Positions 11,971 through 25,900 of a stretch of DNA of 64,000 nucleotides are shown piece by piece. Made by a program: the position numbers and the translations under genes. Position 1 is the stretch's first letter; the number at the start of each line of letters is the position of its first letter. Source of the stretch: Auanema rhodensis (lineage: Eukaryota > Nematoda > Chromadorea > Rhabditida > Rhabditidae); contig OZ059900.1 in the NCBI GenBank assembly GCA_964057225.1, positions 18,429,638 to 18,493,637 of the forward strand, in the 5' to 3' direction. Under the pieces are notes generated by a model. It searched no databases, was not told the origin of the DNA, and worked only from the letters and a program-made list of their open reading frames with translations.

Positions 11971-13337
11971 TGAAATCGTAAGTCAAAACCTTGTTTACAG
12001 CGAACTTTCCAAAAACTGGTTTTCCAGCATAATAAAATATTTCTTATGGGAAATACTGTGTTTTTGTATTTTTCTAGTGTTCAGCATGTGAAATGCTTCA
12101 TTTTAGTATGTAACACGCTGAAATTCGTTGCATTTGACGACTCATATGAACAAAAATCGATTTAATCAATATTAGCCATAAGGGGCGTGCCCTCAGAATA
12201 TGCTAATTTCCTTAATTTTCTAACCCCTGTTTTGTTGTCGTGAAAGTGGAACTAGACGTTGTAGGAACAATTTTGAGCTAGGTTTCATTGACATTGCATG
12301 AGTTTGAACACATGAAATCGTAAGTCAAAACCTTGTTTACAGCGAAATTTCCAAAAACTGGTTTTCCAGCATAATAAAATATTTCTCATGGGAAATACTG
12401 TGTTTTTGTAGTTTTCTAGTGTTCAGCATGTAAAATGCTTCATTTTAGTATGTAACACGCTGAAATTCGTTGCATTTGACGACTCATATGAACAAAAATC
12501 GATTTAATCAATATTAGCCATAAGGGGCGTGCCCTCAGAATATGCTAATTTCCTTAATTTTCTAACCCCTGTTTTTTGTCGTGAAAGTGGAACTAGACGT
12601 TGTAGGAACAATTTTGAGCTAGGTTTCATTGACATTGCATGAGTTTGAACACATGAAATCGTAAGTCAAAACCTTGTTTACCGCGAAATTTCCAAAAACT
12701 GGTTTTCCAGCATAATAAAATATTTCTCATGGGAAATACTGTGTTTTTGTATTTTTATAGTGTTCAGCATGTAAAATGCTTCATTTTAGTATGTAACACG
12801 CTGAAATTCGTTGCATTTGACGACTCATATGAACAAAAATCGATTTAATCAATATTAGCCATAAGGGGCGTGCCCTCAGAATATGCTAATTTCCTTAATT
12901 TTCTAACCCCTGTTTTTTTGTCGTGAAAGTGGAATTAGACGTTGTAGGAACAATTTTGAGCTAGGTTTCATTGACATTGCATGAGTTTGAACACATGAAA
13001 TCGTAAGTCAAAACCTTGTTTACAGCGAAACTTCCAAAAACTGGTTTTCCAGCATAATAAAATATTTCTCATGGGAAATACTGTGTTTTTGTATTTTTAT
13101 GGTGTTCAGCATGTAAAATGCTTCATTTTAGTATGTAACACGCTGAAATTCGTTGCATTTGACGACTCATATGAACAAAAATCGATTTAATCAATATTAG
13201 CCATAAGGGTCGTGCCCTCAGAATATGCTAATTTCCTTAATTTTCTAACCCCTGTTTTTTTGTCGTGAAAGTGGAACTAGACGTTGTAGGAACAGTTTTG
13301 AGCTAGGTTTCATTGACATTGCATGAGTTTGAACACA
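11971..13337 (+). repeat. Transition units to the diverse array
   Basis: Four units. 11971 is C-like (120G, 264G) with 35C and TTCTTATGG. 12313 is 341 bp, with a T6 run and GTAGTTTTC. 12654 has ACCGCG and 282T. 12996 has 36C, TTTTTATGG before TGTTC, a GGGTCG change at unit 215 and 294-295 GG with ACAGTT following. Private substitutions and the first 1-bp deletion appear here, after 36 units of constant 342 bp length. This marks a switch from young to older repeat composition. Confidence 0.85.
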
Positions 13338-14703
13338 TGAAATCGTAAGTCAAAACCTTGTTTACAGCGAAATTTCCAAAAAGTGGTTTTCCAGCATAAT
13401 AAAATATTTCTCATGGGAAATACTGTGTTTTTGTATTTTTCTAGTGTTCAGCATGTAAAATGCTTCATTTAAGTATGTGACACGCTGAAATTCGTTGCAT
13501 TTGACGACTCATATGAACAAAAATCGATTTAATCAATATTAGCCATAAGGGGCGTGCCCTCAGATTATGCTAATTTCCTTAATTTTCTAACCCCTGTTTT
13601 TTGTCGTGAAAGTGGAACTAGACGTTGTAGGAACAATTTTTAGCTAGGTTTCATTGACATTGCATGAGTTTGAACACATGAAATCGTAAGTCAAAACCTT
13701 GTTTACAGCGAAATTTCCAAAAACTGGTTTTCCAGCATAATAAAATATTTCTCATGGGAAATACTGTGTTTTTGTATTTTTCTAGTGTTCAGCATGCAAA
13801 ATACTTCATTTTAGTATGTAACACGCTGAAATTCGTTGCATTTGACGACTCATATGAACAAAAATCGATTTAATCAATATTAGCCATAAGGGGCGTGCCC
13901 TCAGAATATGCTAATTTCCTAAATTTTCTAACCCCTGTTTTTTTGTCGTGAAAGTGGAACTAGACGTTGTACGAACAATTTTGAGCTAGGTTTCATTGAC
14001 ATTGCATGAGTTTGAACACATGAAATCGTAAGTCAAAACCTTGTTTACAGCGAAATTTCCAAAAACTGGTTTTCCAGCATAATAAAATATTTCTCATGGG
14101 AAATACTGTGTTTTTGTATTTTTCTAGTGTTCAGCATGTAAAATGCTTCATTTTAGTATGTAACACGCTGAAATTCGTTGCATTTGACGACTCATATGAA
14201 CAAAAATCGATTTAATCAATATTAGCCATAAGGGGCGTGCCCTCAGAATATGCTAATTTCCTTAATTTTCTAACCCCTGTTTTTTTGTCGTGAAAGTGGA
14301 ACTAGACGTTGTACGAACAATTTTGAGCTAGGTTTCATTGACATTGCATGAGTTTGAACACATGAAATTGTAAGTCAAAACCTTGTTTACAGCGAAAATT
14401 CCAAAAACTGGTTTCCAGTATAATAAAATATTTCTCATGGGAAATACTGTGTTTTTGTATTTTTCTAGTGTTCAGCATGTAAAATGCTTCATTTAAGTAT
14501 GTAACACGCTGAAATTCGTTGCATTTGACTACTCATATGAACAAAAATCGATTTAATCAATATTAGCCATAAGGGGCGTGCCCTCAGAATATGCTAATTT
14601 CCTTAATTTTCTAACCCCTGTTTTTTTGTCGTGAAAGTGGAACTAGACGTTGTACAAACAATTTTGAGCTAGGTTTCATTGACATTGCATGAGTTTGAAC
14701 ACA
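13338..14703 (+). repeat. Four-unit block, repeated at 16413
   Basis: Units starting 13338, 13679, 14021 and 14363. Markers in order: AAAAAGTGG with CATTTAAGTATGTGAC and a T6 run; CATGCAAAATACTT with 243A; a plain unit with 294-295 CG; then AAATTGTAAG with AAAATTCC, short GGTTTCC, TTTAAG and GACTACTC (here type D). The same four recur at 16413-17778, an offset of 3075 bp (nine units, two bases shorter than 3078 plus one more deletion). Differences seen between the copies are CAGATTATG versus CAGAATATG, TTCCAAA versus TTCCGAAA, and TACAAAC versus TACGAAC. Confidence 0.83.
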
Positions 14704-16412
14704 TGAAATCGTAAGTCAAAACCTTGTTTACAGCGAAATTTCCAAAAACTGGTTTTCCAGCATAATAAAATATTTCTCATGGGAAATACTGTGTTTTTGT
14801 ATTTTTCTAGTGTTCAGCATGTAAAATACTTCATTTTAGTATGTAACACGCTGAAATTCGTTGCATTTGACGACTCATATGAACAAACATCGATTTAATC
14901 AATATTAGCCATAAGGGGCGTGCCCTCAGAATATGCTAATTTCCTTAATTTTCTAACCCCTGTTTTTTTGTCGTGAAAGTGTAACTAGACGTTGTACGAA
15001 CAATTTTGAGCTAGGTTTCATTGACATTGCATGAGTTTGAACACATGAAATCGTAAGTCAAAACCTTGTTTACAGCGAAATTTCCAAAAACTGGTTTTCC
15101 AGCATAATAAAATATTTCTTATGGGAAATACTGTGTTTTTGTATTTTTCTAGTGTTCAGCATGTAAAATACTTCATTTTAGTATGTAACACGCTGAAATT
15201 CGTTGCATTTGACGACTCATATGAACAAAAATCGATTTAATCAATATTAGCCATAAGGGGCGTGCCCTCAGAATATGCTAATTTCCTAAATTTTCTAACC
15301 CCTGTTTTTTTGTCGTGAAAGTGGAACCAGACGTTGTACGAACAGTTTTGAGCTAGGTTTCATTGACATTGCATGAGTTTGAACACATGAAATCGTAAGT
15401 CAAAACCTTGTTTACAGCGAAATTTCCAAAAACTGGTTTTCCAGCATAATAAAATATTTCTCATGGGAAAAACTGTGTTTTTGTATTTTTCTAGTGTTCA
15501 GCATGTAAAATGCTTCATTTTAGTATGTAACACGCTGAAATTCGTTGCATTTGACGACTCATATGAACAAAAATCGATTTAATCAATATTAGCCATAAGG
15601 GGCGTGCCCTCAGAATATGCTAATTTCCTAAATTTTCTAACCCCTGTTTTTTTGTCGTGAAAGTGGAACTAGACGTTGTACGAACAGTTTTGAGCTAGGT
15701 TTCATTGACATTGCATGAGTTTGAACACATGAAATCGTAAGTCAAAACCTTGTTTACAGCGAAAATTCCAAAAACTGGTTTCCAGTATAATAAAATATTT
15801 CTCATGGGAAATACTGTGTTTTTGTATTTTTCTAGTGTTCAGCATGTAAAATGCTTCATTTAAGTATGTAACACGCTGAAATTCGTTGCATTTGACGACT
15901 CATATGAACAAAAATCGATTTAATCAATATTAGCCATAAGGGGCGTGCCCTCAGAATATGCTAATTTCCTTAATTTTCTAACCCCTGTTTTTTTGTCGTG
16001 AAAGTGGAACTAGACGTTGTAGGAACAATTTTGAGCTAGGTTTCATTGACATTGCATGAGTTTGAACACATGAAATCGTAAGTCAAAACCTTGTTTACAG
16101 CGAAATTTCCAAAAACTCGTTTTCCAGCATAATAAAATATTTCTCATGGGAAATACTGTGTTTTTGTATTTTTTTAGTGTTCAGCATGTAAAATGCTTCA
16201 TTTTAGTATGTAACACGCTGAAATTCGTTGCATTTGACGACTCATATGAACAAAAATCGATTTAATCAATATTAGCCATAAGGGTCGTGCCCTCAGAATA
16301 TGCTAATTTCCTTAATTTTCTAACCCCTGTTTTTTTGTCGTGAAAGTGGAACTAGACGTTGTAGGAACAGTTTTGAGCTAGGTTTCATTGACATTGCATG
16401 AGTTTGAACACA
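14704..16412 (+). repeat. Five-unit block, repeated at 21194
   Basis: Units at 14704 (ACAAACATCG, GTGTAACT), 15046 (TTCTTATGG, GGAACCAG), 15388 (GGGAAAAACTG, 243A), 15730 (AAAATTCC, short GGTTTCC, TTTAAG, 341 bp) and 16071 (CTCG at unit 45-48 region, TTTTTTTAG). Together with the preceding D unit at 14363 they recur in the same order at 20853-22902, an offset of 6490 bp (19 units). The last unit of each set diverges in its right half: 16071 has GTTGCAT with GGGTCG, while 22561 has TTAATTGC with GGGGCG. Confidence 0.83.
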
Positions 16413-17437
16413 TGAAATCGTAAGTCAAAACCTTGTTTACAGCGAAATTTCCAAAAAGTGGTTTTCCAGCATAATAAAATATTTCTCATGGGAAATACTG
16501 TGTTTTTGTATTTTTCTAGTGTTCAGCATGTAAAATGCTTCATTTAAGTATGTGACACGCTGAAATTCGTTGCATTTGACGACTCATATGAACAAAAATC
16601 GATTTAATCAATATTAGCCATAAGGGGCGTGCCCTCAGAATATGCTAATTTCCTTAATTTTCTAACCCCTGTTTTTTGTCGTGAAAGTGGAACTAGACGT
16701 TGTAGGAACAATTTTTAGCTAGGTTTCATTGACATTGCATGAGTTTGAACACATGAAATCGTAAGTCAAAACCTTGTTTACAGCGAAATTTCCGAAAACT
16801 GGTTTTCCAGCATAATAAAATATTTCTCATGGGAAATACTGTGTTTTTGTATTTTTCTAGTGTTCAGCATGCAAAATACTTCATTTTAGTATGTAACACG
16901 CTGAAATTCGTTGCATTTGACGACTCATATGAACAAAAATCGATTTAATCAATATTAGCCATAAGGGGCGTGCCCTCAGAATATGCTAATTTCCTAAATT
17001 TTCTAACCCCTGTTTTTTTGTCGTGAAAGTGGAACTAGACGTTGTACGAACAATTTTGAGCTAGGTTTCATTGACATTGCATGAGTTTGAACACATGAAA
17101 TCGTAAGTCAAAACCTTGTTTACAGCGAAATTTCCAAAAACTGGTTTTCCAGCATAATAAAATATTTCTCATGGGAAATACTGTGTTTTTGTATTTTTCT
17201 AGTGTTCAGCATGTAAAATGCTTCATTTTAGTATGTAACACGCTGAAATTCGTTGCATTTGACGACTCATATGAACAAAAATCGATTTAATCAATATTAG
17301 CCATAAGGGGCGTGCCCTCAGAATATGCTAATTTCCTTAATTTTCTAACCCCTGTTTTTTTGTCGTGAAAGTGGAACTAGACGTTGTACGAACAATTTTG
17401 AGCTAGGTTTCATTGACATTGCATGAGTTTGAACACA
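16413..17437 (+). repeat. Second copy of the 13338 block (first three units)
   Basis: Units at 16413 (AAAAAGTGG, TATGTGAC, T6 run, 341 bp), 16754 (TTCCGAAAA, CATGCAAAATACTT, 243A) and 17096 (294-295 CG). They match 13338-14362 at an offset of 3075 bp with only a few private changes. The D unit that follows, at 17438, continues the match and is also the first member of the dimer array. Confidence 0.83.
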
Positions 17438-20400
17438 TGAAATTGTAAGTCAAAACCTTGTTTACAGCGAAAATTCCAAAAACTGGTTTCCAGTATAATA
17501 AAATATTTCTCATGGGAAATACTGTGTTTTTGTATTTTTCTAGTGTTCAGCATGTAAAATGCTTCATTTAAGTATGTAACACGCTGAAATTCGTTGCATT
17601 TGACTACTCATATGAACAAAAATCGATTTAATCAATATTAGCCATAAGGGGCGTGCCCTCAGAATATGCTAATTTCCTTAATTTTCTAACCCCTGTTTTT
17701 TTGTCGTGAAAGTGGAACTAGACGTTGTACGAACAATTTTGAGCTAGGTTTCATTGACATTGCATGAGTTTGAACACATGAAATCGTAAGTCAAAACCTT
17801 GTTTACAGCGAAATTTCCAAAAACTGGTTTTCCAGCATAATAAAATATTTCTCATGGGAAATACTGTGTTTTTGTATTTTTCTAGTGTTCAGCATGTAAA
17901 ATGCTTCATTTTAGTATGTAACACGCTGAAATTCGTTGCATTTGACGACTCATATGAACAAAAATCGATTTAATCAATATTAGCCATAAGGGGCGTGCCC
18001 TCAGAATATGCTAATTTCCTTAATTTTCTAACCCCTGTTTTTTTGTCGTGAAAGTGGAACTAGACGTTGTACGAACAATTTTGAGCTAGGTTTCATTGAC
18101 ATTGCATGAGTTTGAACACATGAAATTGTAAGTCAAAACCTTGTTTACAGCGAAAATTCCAAAAACTGGTTTCCAGTATAATAAAATATTTCTCATGGGA
18201 AATACTGTGTTTTTGTATTTTTCTAGTGTTCAGCATGTAAAATGCTTCATTTTAGTATGTAACACGCTGAAATTCGTTGCATTTGACGACTCATATGAAC
18301 AAAAATCGATTTAATCAATATTAGCCATAAGGGGCGTGCCCTCAGAATATGCTAATTTCCTTAATTTTCTAACCCCTGTTTTTTTGTCGTGAAAGTGGAA
18401 CTAGACGTTGTAGGAACAGTTTTGAGCTAGGTTTCATTGACATTGCATGAGTTTGAACACATGAAATCGTAAGTCAAAACCTTGTTTACAGCGAAATTTC
18501 CAAAAAGTGGTTTTCCAGCATAATAAAATATTTCTCATGGGAAATACTGTGTTTTTGTATTTTTCTAGTGTTCAGCATGTAAAATGCTTCATTTTAGTAT
18601 GTAACACGCTGAAATTCGTTGCATTTGACGACTCATATGAACAAAAATCGATTTAATCAATATTAGCCATAAGGGGCGTGCCCTCAGAATATGCTAATTT
18701 CCTTAATTTTCTAACCCCTGTTTTTTTGTCGTGAAAGTGGAACTAGACGTTGTACGAACAATTTTGAGCTAGGTTTCATTGACATTGCATGAGTTTGAAC
18801 ACATGAAATTGTAAGTCAAAACCTTGTTTACAGCGAAAATTCCAAAAACTGGTTTCCAGTATAATAAAATATTTCTCATGGGAAATACTGTGTTTTTGTA
18901 TTTTTCTAGTGTTCAGCATGTAAAATGCTTCATTTAAGTATGTAACACGCTGAAATTCGTTGCATTTGACTACTCATATGAACAAAAATCGATTTAATCA
19001 ATATTAGCCATAAGGGGCGTGCCCTCAGAATATGCTAATTTCCTTAATTTTCTAACCCCTGTTTTTTTGTCGTGAAAGTGGAACTAGACGTTGTACGAAC
19101 AATTTTGAGCTAGGTTTCATTGACATTGCATGAGTTTGAACACATGAAATCGTAAGTCAAAACCTTGTTTACAGCGAAATTTCCAAAAACTGGTTTTCCA
19201 GCATAATAAAATATTTCTCATGGGAAATACTGTGTTTTTGTATTTTTCTAGTGTTCAGCATGTAAAATGCTTCATTTTAGTATGTAACACGCTGAAATTC
19301 GTTGCATTTGACGACTCATATGAACAAAAATCGATTTAATCAATATTAGCCATAAGGGGCGTGCCCTCAGAATATGCTAATTTCCTTAATTTTCTAACCC
19401 CTGTTTTTTTGTCGTGAAAGTGGAACTAGACGTTGTACGAACAATTTTGAGCTAGGTTTCATTGACATTGCATGAGTTTGAACACATGAAATTGTAAGTC
19501 AAAACCTTGTTTACAGCGAAAATTCCAAAAACTGGTTTCCAGTATAATAAAATATTTCTCATGGGAAATACTGTGTTTTTGTATTTTTCTAGTGTTCAGC
19601 ATGTAAAATGCTTCATTTAAGTATGTAACACGCTGAAATTCGTTGCATTTGACTACTCATATGAACAAAAATCGATTTAATCAATATTAGCCATAAGGGG
19701 CGTGCCCTCAGAATATGCTAATTTCCTTAATTTTCTAACCCCTGTTTTTTTGTCGTGAAAGTGGAACTAGACGTTGTACAAACAATTTTGAGCTAGGTTT
19801 CATTGACATTGCATGAGTTTGAACACATGAAATCGTAAGTCAAAACCTTGTTTACAGCGAAATTTCCAAAAACTGGTTTTCCAGCATAATAAAATATTTC
19901 TCATGGGAAATACTGTGTTTTTGTATTTTTCTAGTGTTCAGCATGTAAAATACTTCATTTTAGTATGGAACACGCTGAAATTCGTTGCATTTGACGACTC
20001 ATATGAACAAACATCGATTTAATCAATATTAGCCATAAGGGGCGTGCCCTCAGAATATGCTAATTTCCTTAATTTTCTAACCCCTGTTTTTTTGTCGTGA
20101 AAGTGGAACTAGACGTTGTACGAACAATTTTGAGCTAGGTTTCATTGACATTGCATGAGTTTGAACACATGAAATTGTAAGTCAAAACCTTGTTTACAGC
20201 GAAAATTCCAAAAACTGGTTTCCAGTATAATAAAATATTTCTCATGGGAAATACTGTGTTTTTGTATTTTTCTAGTGTTCAGCATGTAAAATGCTTCATT
20301 TAAGTATGTAACACGCTGAAATTCGTTGCATTTGACTACTCATATGAACAAAAATCGATTTAATCAATATTAGCCATAAGGGGCGTGCCCTCAGAATATG

Positions 20401-21535
20401 CTAATTTCCTTAATTTTCTAACCCCTGTTTTTTTGTCGTGAAAGTGGAACTAGACGTTGTACGAACAATTTTGAGCTAGGTTTCATTGACATTGCATGAG
20501 TTTGAACACATGAAATCGTAAGTCAAAACCTTGTTTACAGCGAAATTTCCAAAAACTGGTTTTCCAGCATAATAAAATATTTCTCATGGGAAATACTGTG
20601 TTTTTGTATTTTTCTAGTGTTCAGCATGTAAAATGCTTCATTTTAGTATGTAACACGCTGAAATTCGTTGCATTTGACGACTCATATGAACAAAAATCGA
20701 TTTAATCAATATTAGCCATAAGGGGCGTGCCCTCAGAATATGCTAATTTCCTTAATTTTCTAACCCCTGTTTTTTTGTCGTGAAAGTGGAACTAGACGTT
20801 GTACGAACAATTTTGAGCTAGGTTTCATTGACATTGCATGAGTTTGAACACATGAAATTGTAAGTCAAAACCTTGTTTACAGCGAAAATTCCAAAAACTG
20901 GTTTCCAGTATAATAAAATATTTCTCATGGGAAATACTGTGTTTTTGTATTTTTCTAGTGTTCAGCATGTAAAATGCTTCATTTAAGTATGTAACACGCT
21001 GAAATTCGTTGCATTTGACTACTCATATGAACAAAAATCGATTTAATCAATATTAGCCATAAGGGGCGTGCCCTCAGAATATGCTAATTTCCTTAATTTT
21101 CTAACCCCTGTTTTTTTGTCGTGAAAGTGGAACTAGACGTTGTACAAACAATTTTGAGCTAGGTTTCATTGACATTGCATGAGTTTGAACACATGAAATC
21201 GTAAGTCAAAACCTTGTTTACAGCGAAATTTCCAAAAACTGGTTTTCCAGCATAATAAAATATTTCTCATGGGAAATACTGTGTTTTTGTATTTTTCTAG
21301 TGTTCAGCATGTAAAATACTTCATTTTAGTATGGAACACGCTGAAATTCGTTGCATTTGACGACTCATATGAACAAACATCGATTTAATCAATATTAGCC
21401 ATAAGGGGCGTGCCCTCAGAATATGCTAATTTCCTTAATTTTCTAACCCCTGTTTTTTTGTCGTGAAAGTGTAACTAGACGTTGTACGAACAATTTTGAG
21501 CTAGGTTTCATTGACATTGCATGAGTTTGAACACA
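17438..21535 (+). repeat. 683 bp dimeric HOR, six copies
   Basis: Type D units (341 bp: AAATTGTAAG, AAAATTCC, short GGTTTCCAGTATA) start at 17438, 18121, 18804, 19487, 20170 and 20853. Each is followed by a 342 bp partner at 17779, 18462, 19145, 19828, 20511 and 21194. The spacing between D units is exactly 683 bp each time. Partners 19828 and 21194 share TATGGAAC and ACAAACATCG, so 18804-20169 and 20170-21535 form two copies of a 1366 bp tetramer. The pair 18121/18462 is recombinant: 18121 has a D left half with 134T, GACGACTC and a right end like that of 16071. Confidence 0.88.
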
Positions 21536-22902
21536 TGAAATCGTAAGTCAAAACCTTGTTTACAGCGAAATTTCCAAAAACTGGTTTTCCAGCATAATAA
21601 AATATTTCTTATGGGAAATACTGTGTTTTTGTATTTTTCTAGTGTTCAGCATGTAAAATACTTCATTTTAGTATGTAACACGCTGAAATTCGTTGCATTT
21701 GACGACTCATATGAACAAACATCGATTTAATCAATATTAGCCATAAGGGGCGTGCCCTCAGAATATGCTAATTTCCTAAATTTTCTAACCCCTGTTTTTT
21801 TGTCGTGAAAGTGGAACCAGACGTTGTACGAACAGTTTTGAGCTAGGTTTCATTGACATTGCATGAGTTTGAACACATGAAATCGTAAGTCAAAACCTTG
21901 TTTACAGCGAAATTTCCAAAAACTGGTTTTCCAGCATAATAAAATATTTCTCATGGGAAAAACTGTGTTTTTGTATTTTTCTAGTGTTCAGCATGTAAAA
22001 TGCTTCATTTTAGTATGTAACACGCTGAAATTCGTTGCATTTGACGACTCATATGAACAAAAATCGATTTAATCAATATTAGCCATAAGGGGCGTGCCCT
22101 CAGAATATGCTAATTTCCTAAATTTTCTAACCCCTGTTTTTTTGTCGTGAAAGTGGAACTAGACGTTGTACGAACAGTTTTGAGCTAGGTTTCATTGACA
22201 TTGCATGAGTTTGAACACATGAAATCGTAAGTCAAAACCTTGTTTACAGCGAAAATTCCAAAAACTGGTTTCCAGTATAATAAAATATTTCTCATGGGAA
22301 ATACTGTGTTTTTGTATTTTTCTAGTGTTCAGCATGTAAAATGCTTCATTTAAGTATGTAACACGCTGAAATTCGTTGCATTTGACGACTCATATGAACA
22401 AAAATCGATTTAATCAATATTAGCCATAAGGGGCGTGCCCTCAGAATATGCTAATTTCCTTAATTTTCTAACCCCTGTTTTTTTGTCGTGAAAGTGGAAC
22501 TAGACGTTGTAGGAACAATTTTGAGCTAGGTTTCATTGACATTGCATGAGTTTGAACACATGAAATCGTAAGTCAAAACCTTGTTTACAGCGAAATTTCC
22601 AAAAACTCGTTTTCCAGCATAATAAAATATTTCTCATGGGAAATACTGTGTTTTTGTATTTTTTTAGTGTTCAGCATGTAAAATGCTTCATTTTAGTATG
22701 TAACACGCTGAAATTAATTGCATTTGACGACTCATATGAACAAAAATCGATTTAATCAATATTAGCCATAAGGGGCGTGCCCTCAGAATATGCTAATTTC
22801 CTTAATTTTCTAACCCCTGTTTTTTTGTCGTGAAAGTGGAACTAGACGTTGTACGAACAATTTTGAGCTAGGTTTCATTGACATTGCATGAGTTTGAACA
22901 CA
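21536..22902 (+). repeat. Second copy of the 15046-16412 block
   Basis: Units at 21536 (TTCTTATGG, ACAAACATCG, 243A, GGAACCAG), 21878 (GGGAAAAACTG), 22220 (AAAATTCC, short GGTTTCC, 341 bp) and 22561 (CTCG, TTTTTTTAG, TTAATTGC). They follow the order of 15046, 15388, 15730 and 16071 at an offset of 6490 bp. TTAATTGC (156A, 157A) first appears at 22561 and is frequent until about 32.3 kb. Confidence 0.82.
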
Positions 22903-25900
22903 TGAAATCGTAAGTCAAAACCTTGTTTACAGCGAACTTTCCAAAAACTGGTTTTCCAGCATAATAAAATATTTCTCATGGGAAATACTGTGTTTTTGTA
23001 TTTTTTTAGTGTTCAGCATGTAAAATGCTTCATTTTAGTATGTAACACGCTGAAATTAATTGCATTTGACGACTCATATGAACAAAAATCGATTTAATCA
23101 ATATTAGCCATAAGGGGCGTGCCCTCAGAATATGCTAATTTCCTTAATTTTCTAACCCCTGTTTTTTTGTCGTGAAAGTGGAACTAGACGTTGTACGAAC
23201 AATTTTGAGCTAGGTTTCATTGACATTGCATGAGTTTGAACACATGAAATCGTAAGTCAAAACCTTGTTTACAGCGAACTTTCCAAAAACTGGTTTTCCA
23301 GCATAATAAAATATTTCTCATGGGAAATACTGTGTTTTTGTATTTTTCTAGTGTTCAGCATGTAAAATGCTTCATTTTAGTATGTAACACGCTGAAATTC
23401 GTTGCATTTGACGACTCATATGAACAAAAATCGATTTAATCAATATTAGCCATAAGGGGCGTGCCCTCAGAATATGCTAATTTCCTTAATTTTCTAACCC
23501 CTGTTTTTTGTCGTGAAAGTGGAACTAGACGTTGTAGGAACAATTTTGAGCTAGGTTTCATTGACATTGCATGAGTTTGAACACATGAAATCGTAAGTCA
23601 AAACCTTGTTTACAGCGAAATTTCCAAAAACTGGTTTTCCAGCATAATAAAATATTTCTCATGGGAAATACTGTGTTTTTGTATTTTTCTAGTGTTCAGC
23701 ATGTAAAATACTTCATTTTAGTATGTAACACGCTGAAATTCGTTGCATTTGACGACTCATATGAACAAAAATCGATTTAATCAATATTAGCCATAAGGGG
23801 CGTGCCCTCAGAATATGCTAATTTCCTTAATTTTCTAACCCCTGTTTTTTTGTCGTGAAAGTGGAATTAGACGTTGTAGGAACAATTTTGAGCTAGGTTT
23901 CATTGACATTGCATGAGTTTGAACACATGAAATCGTAAGTCAAAACCTTGTTTACAGCGAAACTTCCAAAAACTGGTTTTCCAGCATAATAAAATATTTC
24001 TCATGGGAAATACTGTGTTTTTGTATTTTTCTAGTGTTCAGCATGTAAAATACTTCATTTTAGTATGTAACACGATGAAATTCGTTGCATTTGACGACTC
24101 ATATGAACAAAAATCGATTTAATCAATATTAGCCATAAGGGGCGTGCCCTCAGAATATGCTAATTTCCTAAATTTTCTAACCCCTGTTTTTTTGTCGTGA
24201 AAGTGGAACTAGACGTTGTACGAACAATTTTGAGCTAGGTTTCATTGACATTGCATGAGTTTGAACACATGAAATCGTAAGTCAAAACCTTGTTTACAGC
24301 GAAATTTCCAAAAACTGGTTTTCCAGCATAATAAAATATTTCTCATGGGAAAAACTGTGTTTTTGTATTTTTCTAGTGTTCAGCATGTAAAATGCTTCAT
24401 TTTAGTATGTAACACGCTGAAATTCGTTGCATTTGACGACTCATATGAACAAAAATCGATTTAATCAATATTAGCCATAAGGGGCGTGCCCTCAGAATAT
24501 GCTAATTTCCTAAATTTTCTAACCCCTGTTTTTTTGTCGTGAAAGTGGAACTAGACGTTGTAGGAACAATTTTGAGCTAGGTTTCATTGACATTGCATGA
24601 GTTTGAACACATGAAATCGTAAGTCAAAACCTTGTTTACAGCGAAAATTCCAAAAACTGGTTTCCAGTATAATAAAATATTTCTCATGGGAAATACTGTG
24701 TTTTTGTATTTTTCTAGTGTTCAGCATGTAAAATGCTTCATTTAAGTATGTAACACGCTGAAATTAATTGCATTTGACGACTCATATGAACAAAAATCGA
24801 TTTAATCAATATTAGCCATAAGGGGCGTGCCCTCAGAATATGCTAATTTCCTTAATTTTCTAACCCCTGTTTTTTTGTCGTGAAAGTGGAACTAGACGTT
24901 GTACGAACAATTTTGAGCTAGGTTTCATTGACATTGCATGAGTTTGAACACATGAAATCGTAAGTCAAAACCTTGTTTACAGCGAAAATTCCAAAAACTG
25001 GTTTCCAGTATAATAAAATATTTCTTATGGGAAATACTGTGTTTTTGTACTTTTCTAGTGTTCAGCATGTAAAATACTTCATTTTAGTATGTAACACGCT
25101 GAAATTCGTTGCATTTGACGACTCATATGAACAAAAATCGATTTAATCAATATTAGCCATAAGGGGCGTGCCCTCAGAATATGCTAATTTCCTAAATTTT
25201 CTCACCCCTGTTTTTTTGTCGTGAAAGTGGAACTAGACGTTGTACGAACAGTTTTGAGCTAGGTTTCATTGACATTGCATGAGTTTGAACACATGAAATC
25301 GTAAGTCAAAACCTTGTTTACAGCGAAAATTCCAAAAACTGGTTTCCAGTATAATAAAATATTTCTCATGGGAAATACTGTGTTTTTGTATTTTTCTAGT
25401 GTTCAGCATGTAAAATGCTTCATTTAAGTATGTAACACGCTGAAATTCGTTGCATTTGACGACTCATATGAACAAAAATCGATTTAATCAATATTAGCCA
25501 TAAGGGGCGTGCCCTCAGAATATGCTAATTTCCTTAATTTTCTAACCCCTGTTTTTTTGTCGTGAAAGTGGAACTAGACGTTGTAGGAACAATTTTGAGC
25601 TAGGTTTCATTGACATTGCATGAGTTTGAACACATGAAATCGTAAGTCAAAACCTTGTTTACAGCGAAATTTCCAAAAACTCGTTTTCCAGCATAATAAA
25701 ATATTTCTCATGGGAAATACTGTGTTTTTGTATTTTTTTAGTGTTCAGCATGTAAAATGCTTCATTTTAGTATGTAACACGCTGAAATTAATTGCATTTG
25801 ACGACTCATATGAACAAAAATCGATTTAATCAATATTAGCCATAAGGGGCGTGCCCTCAGAGTATGCTAATTTCCTAAATTTTCTAACCCCTGTTTTTTT

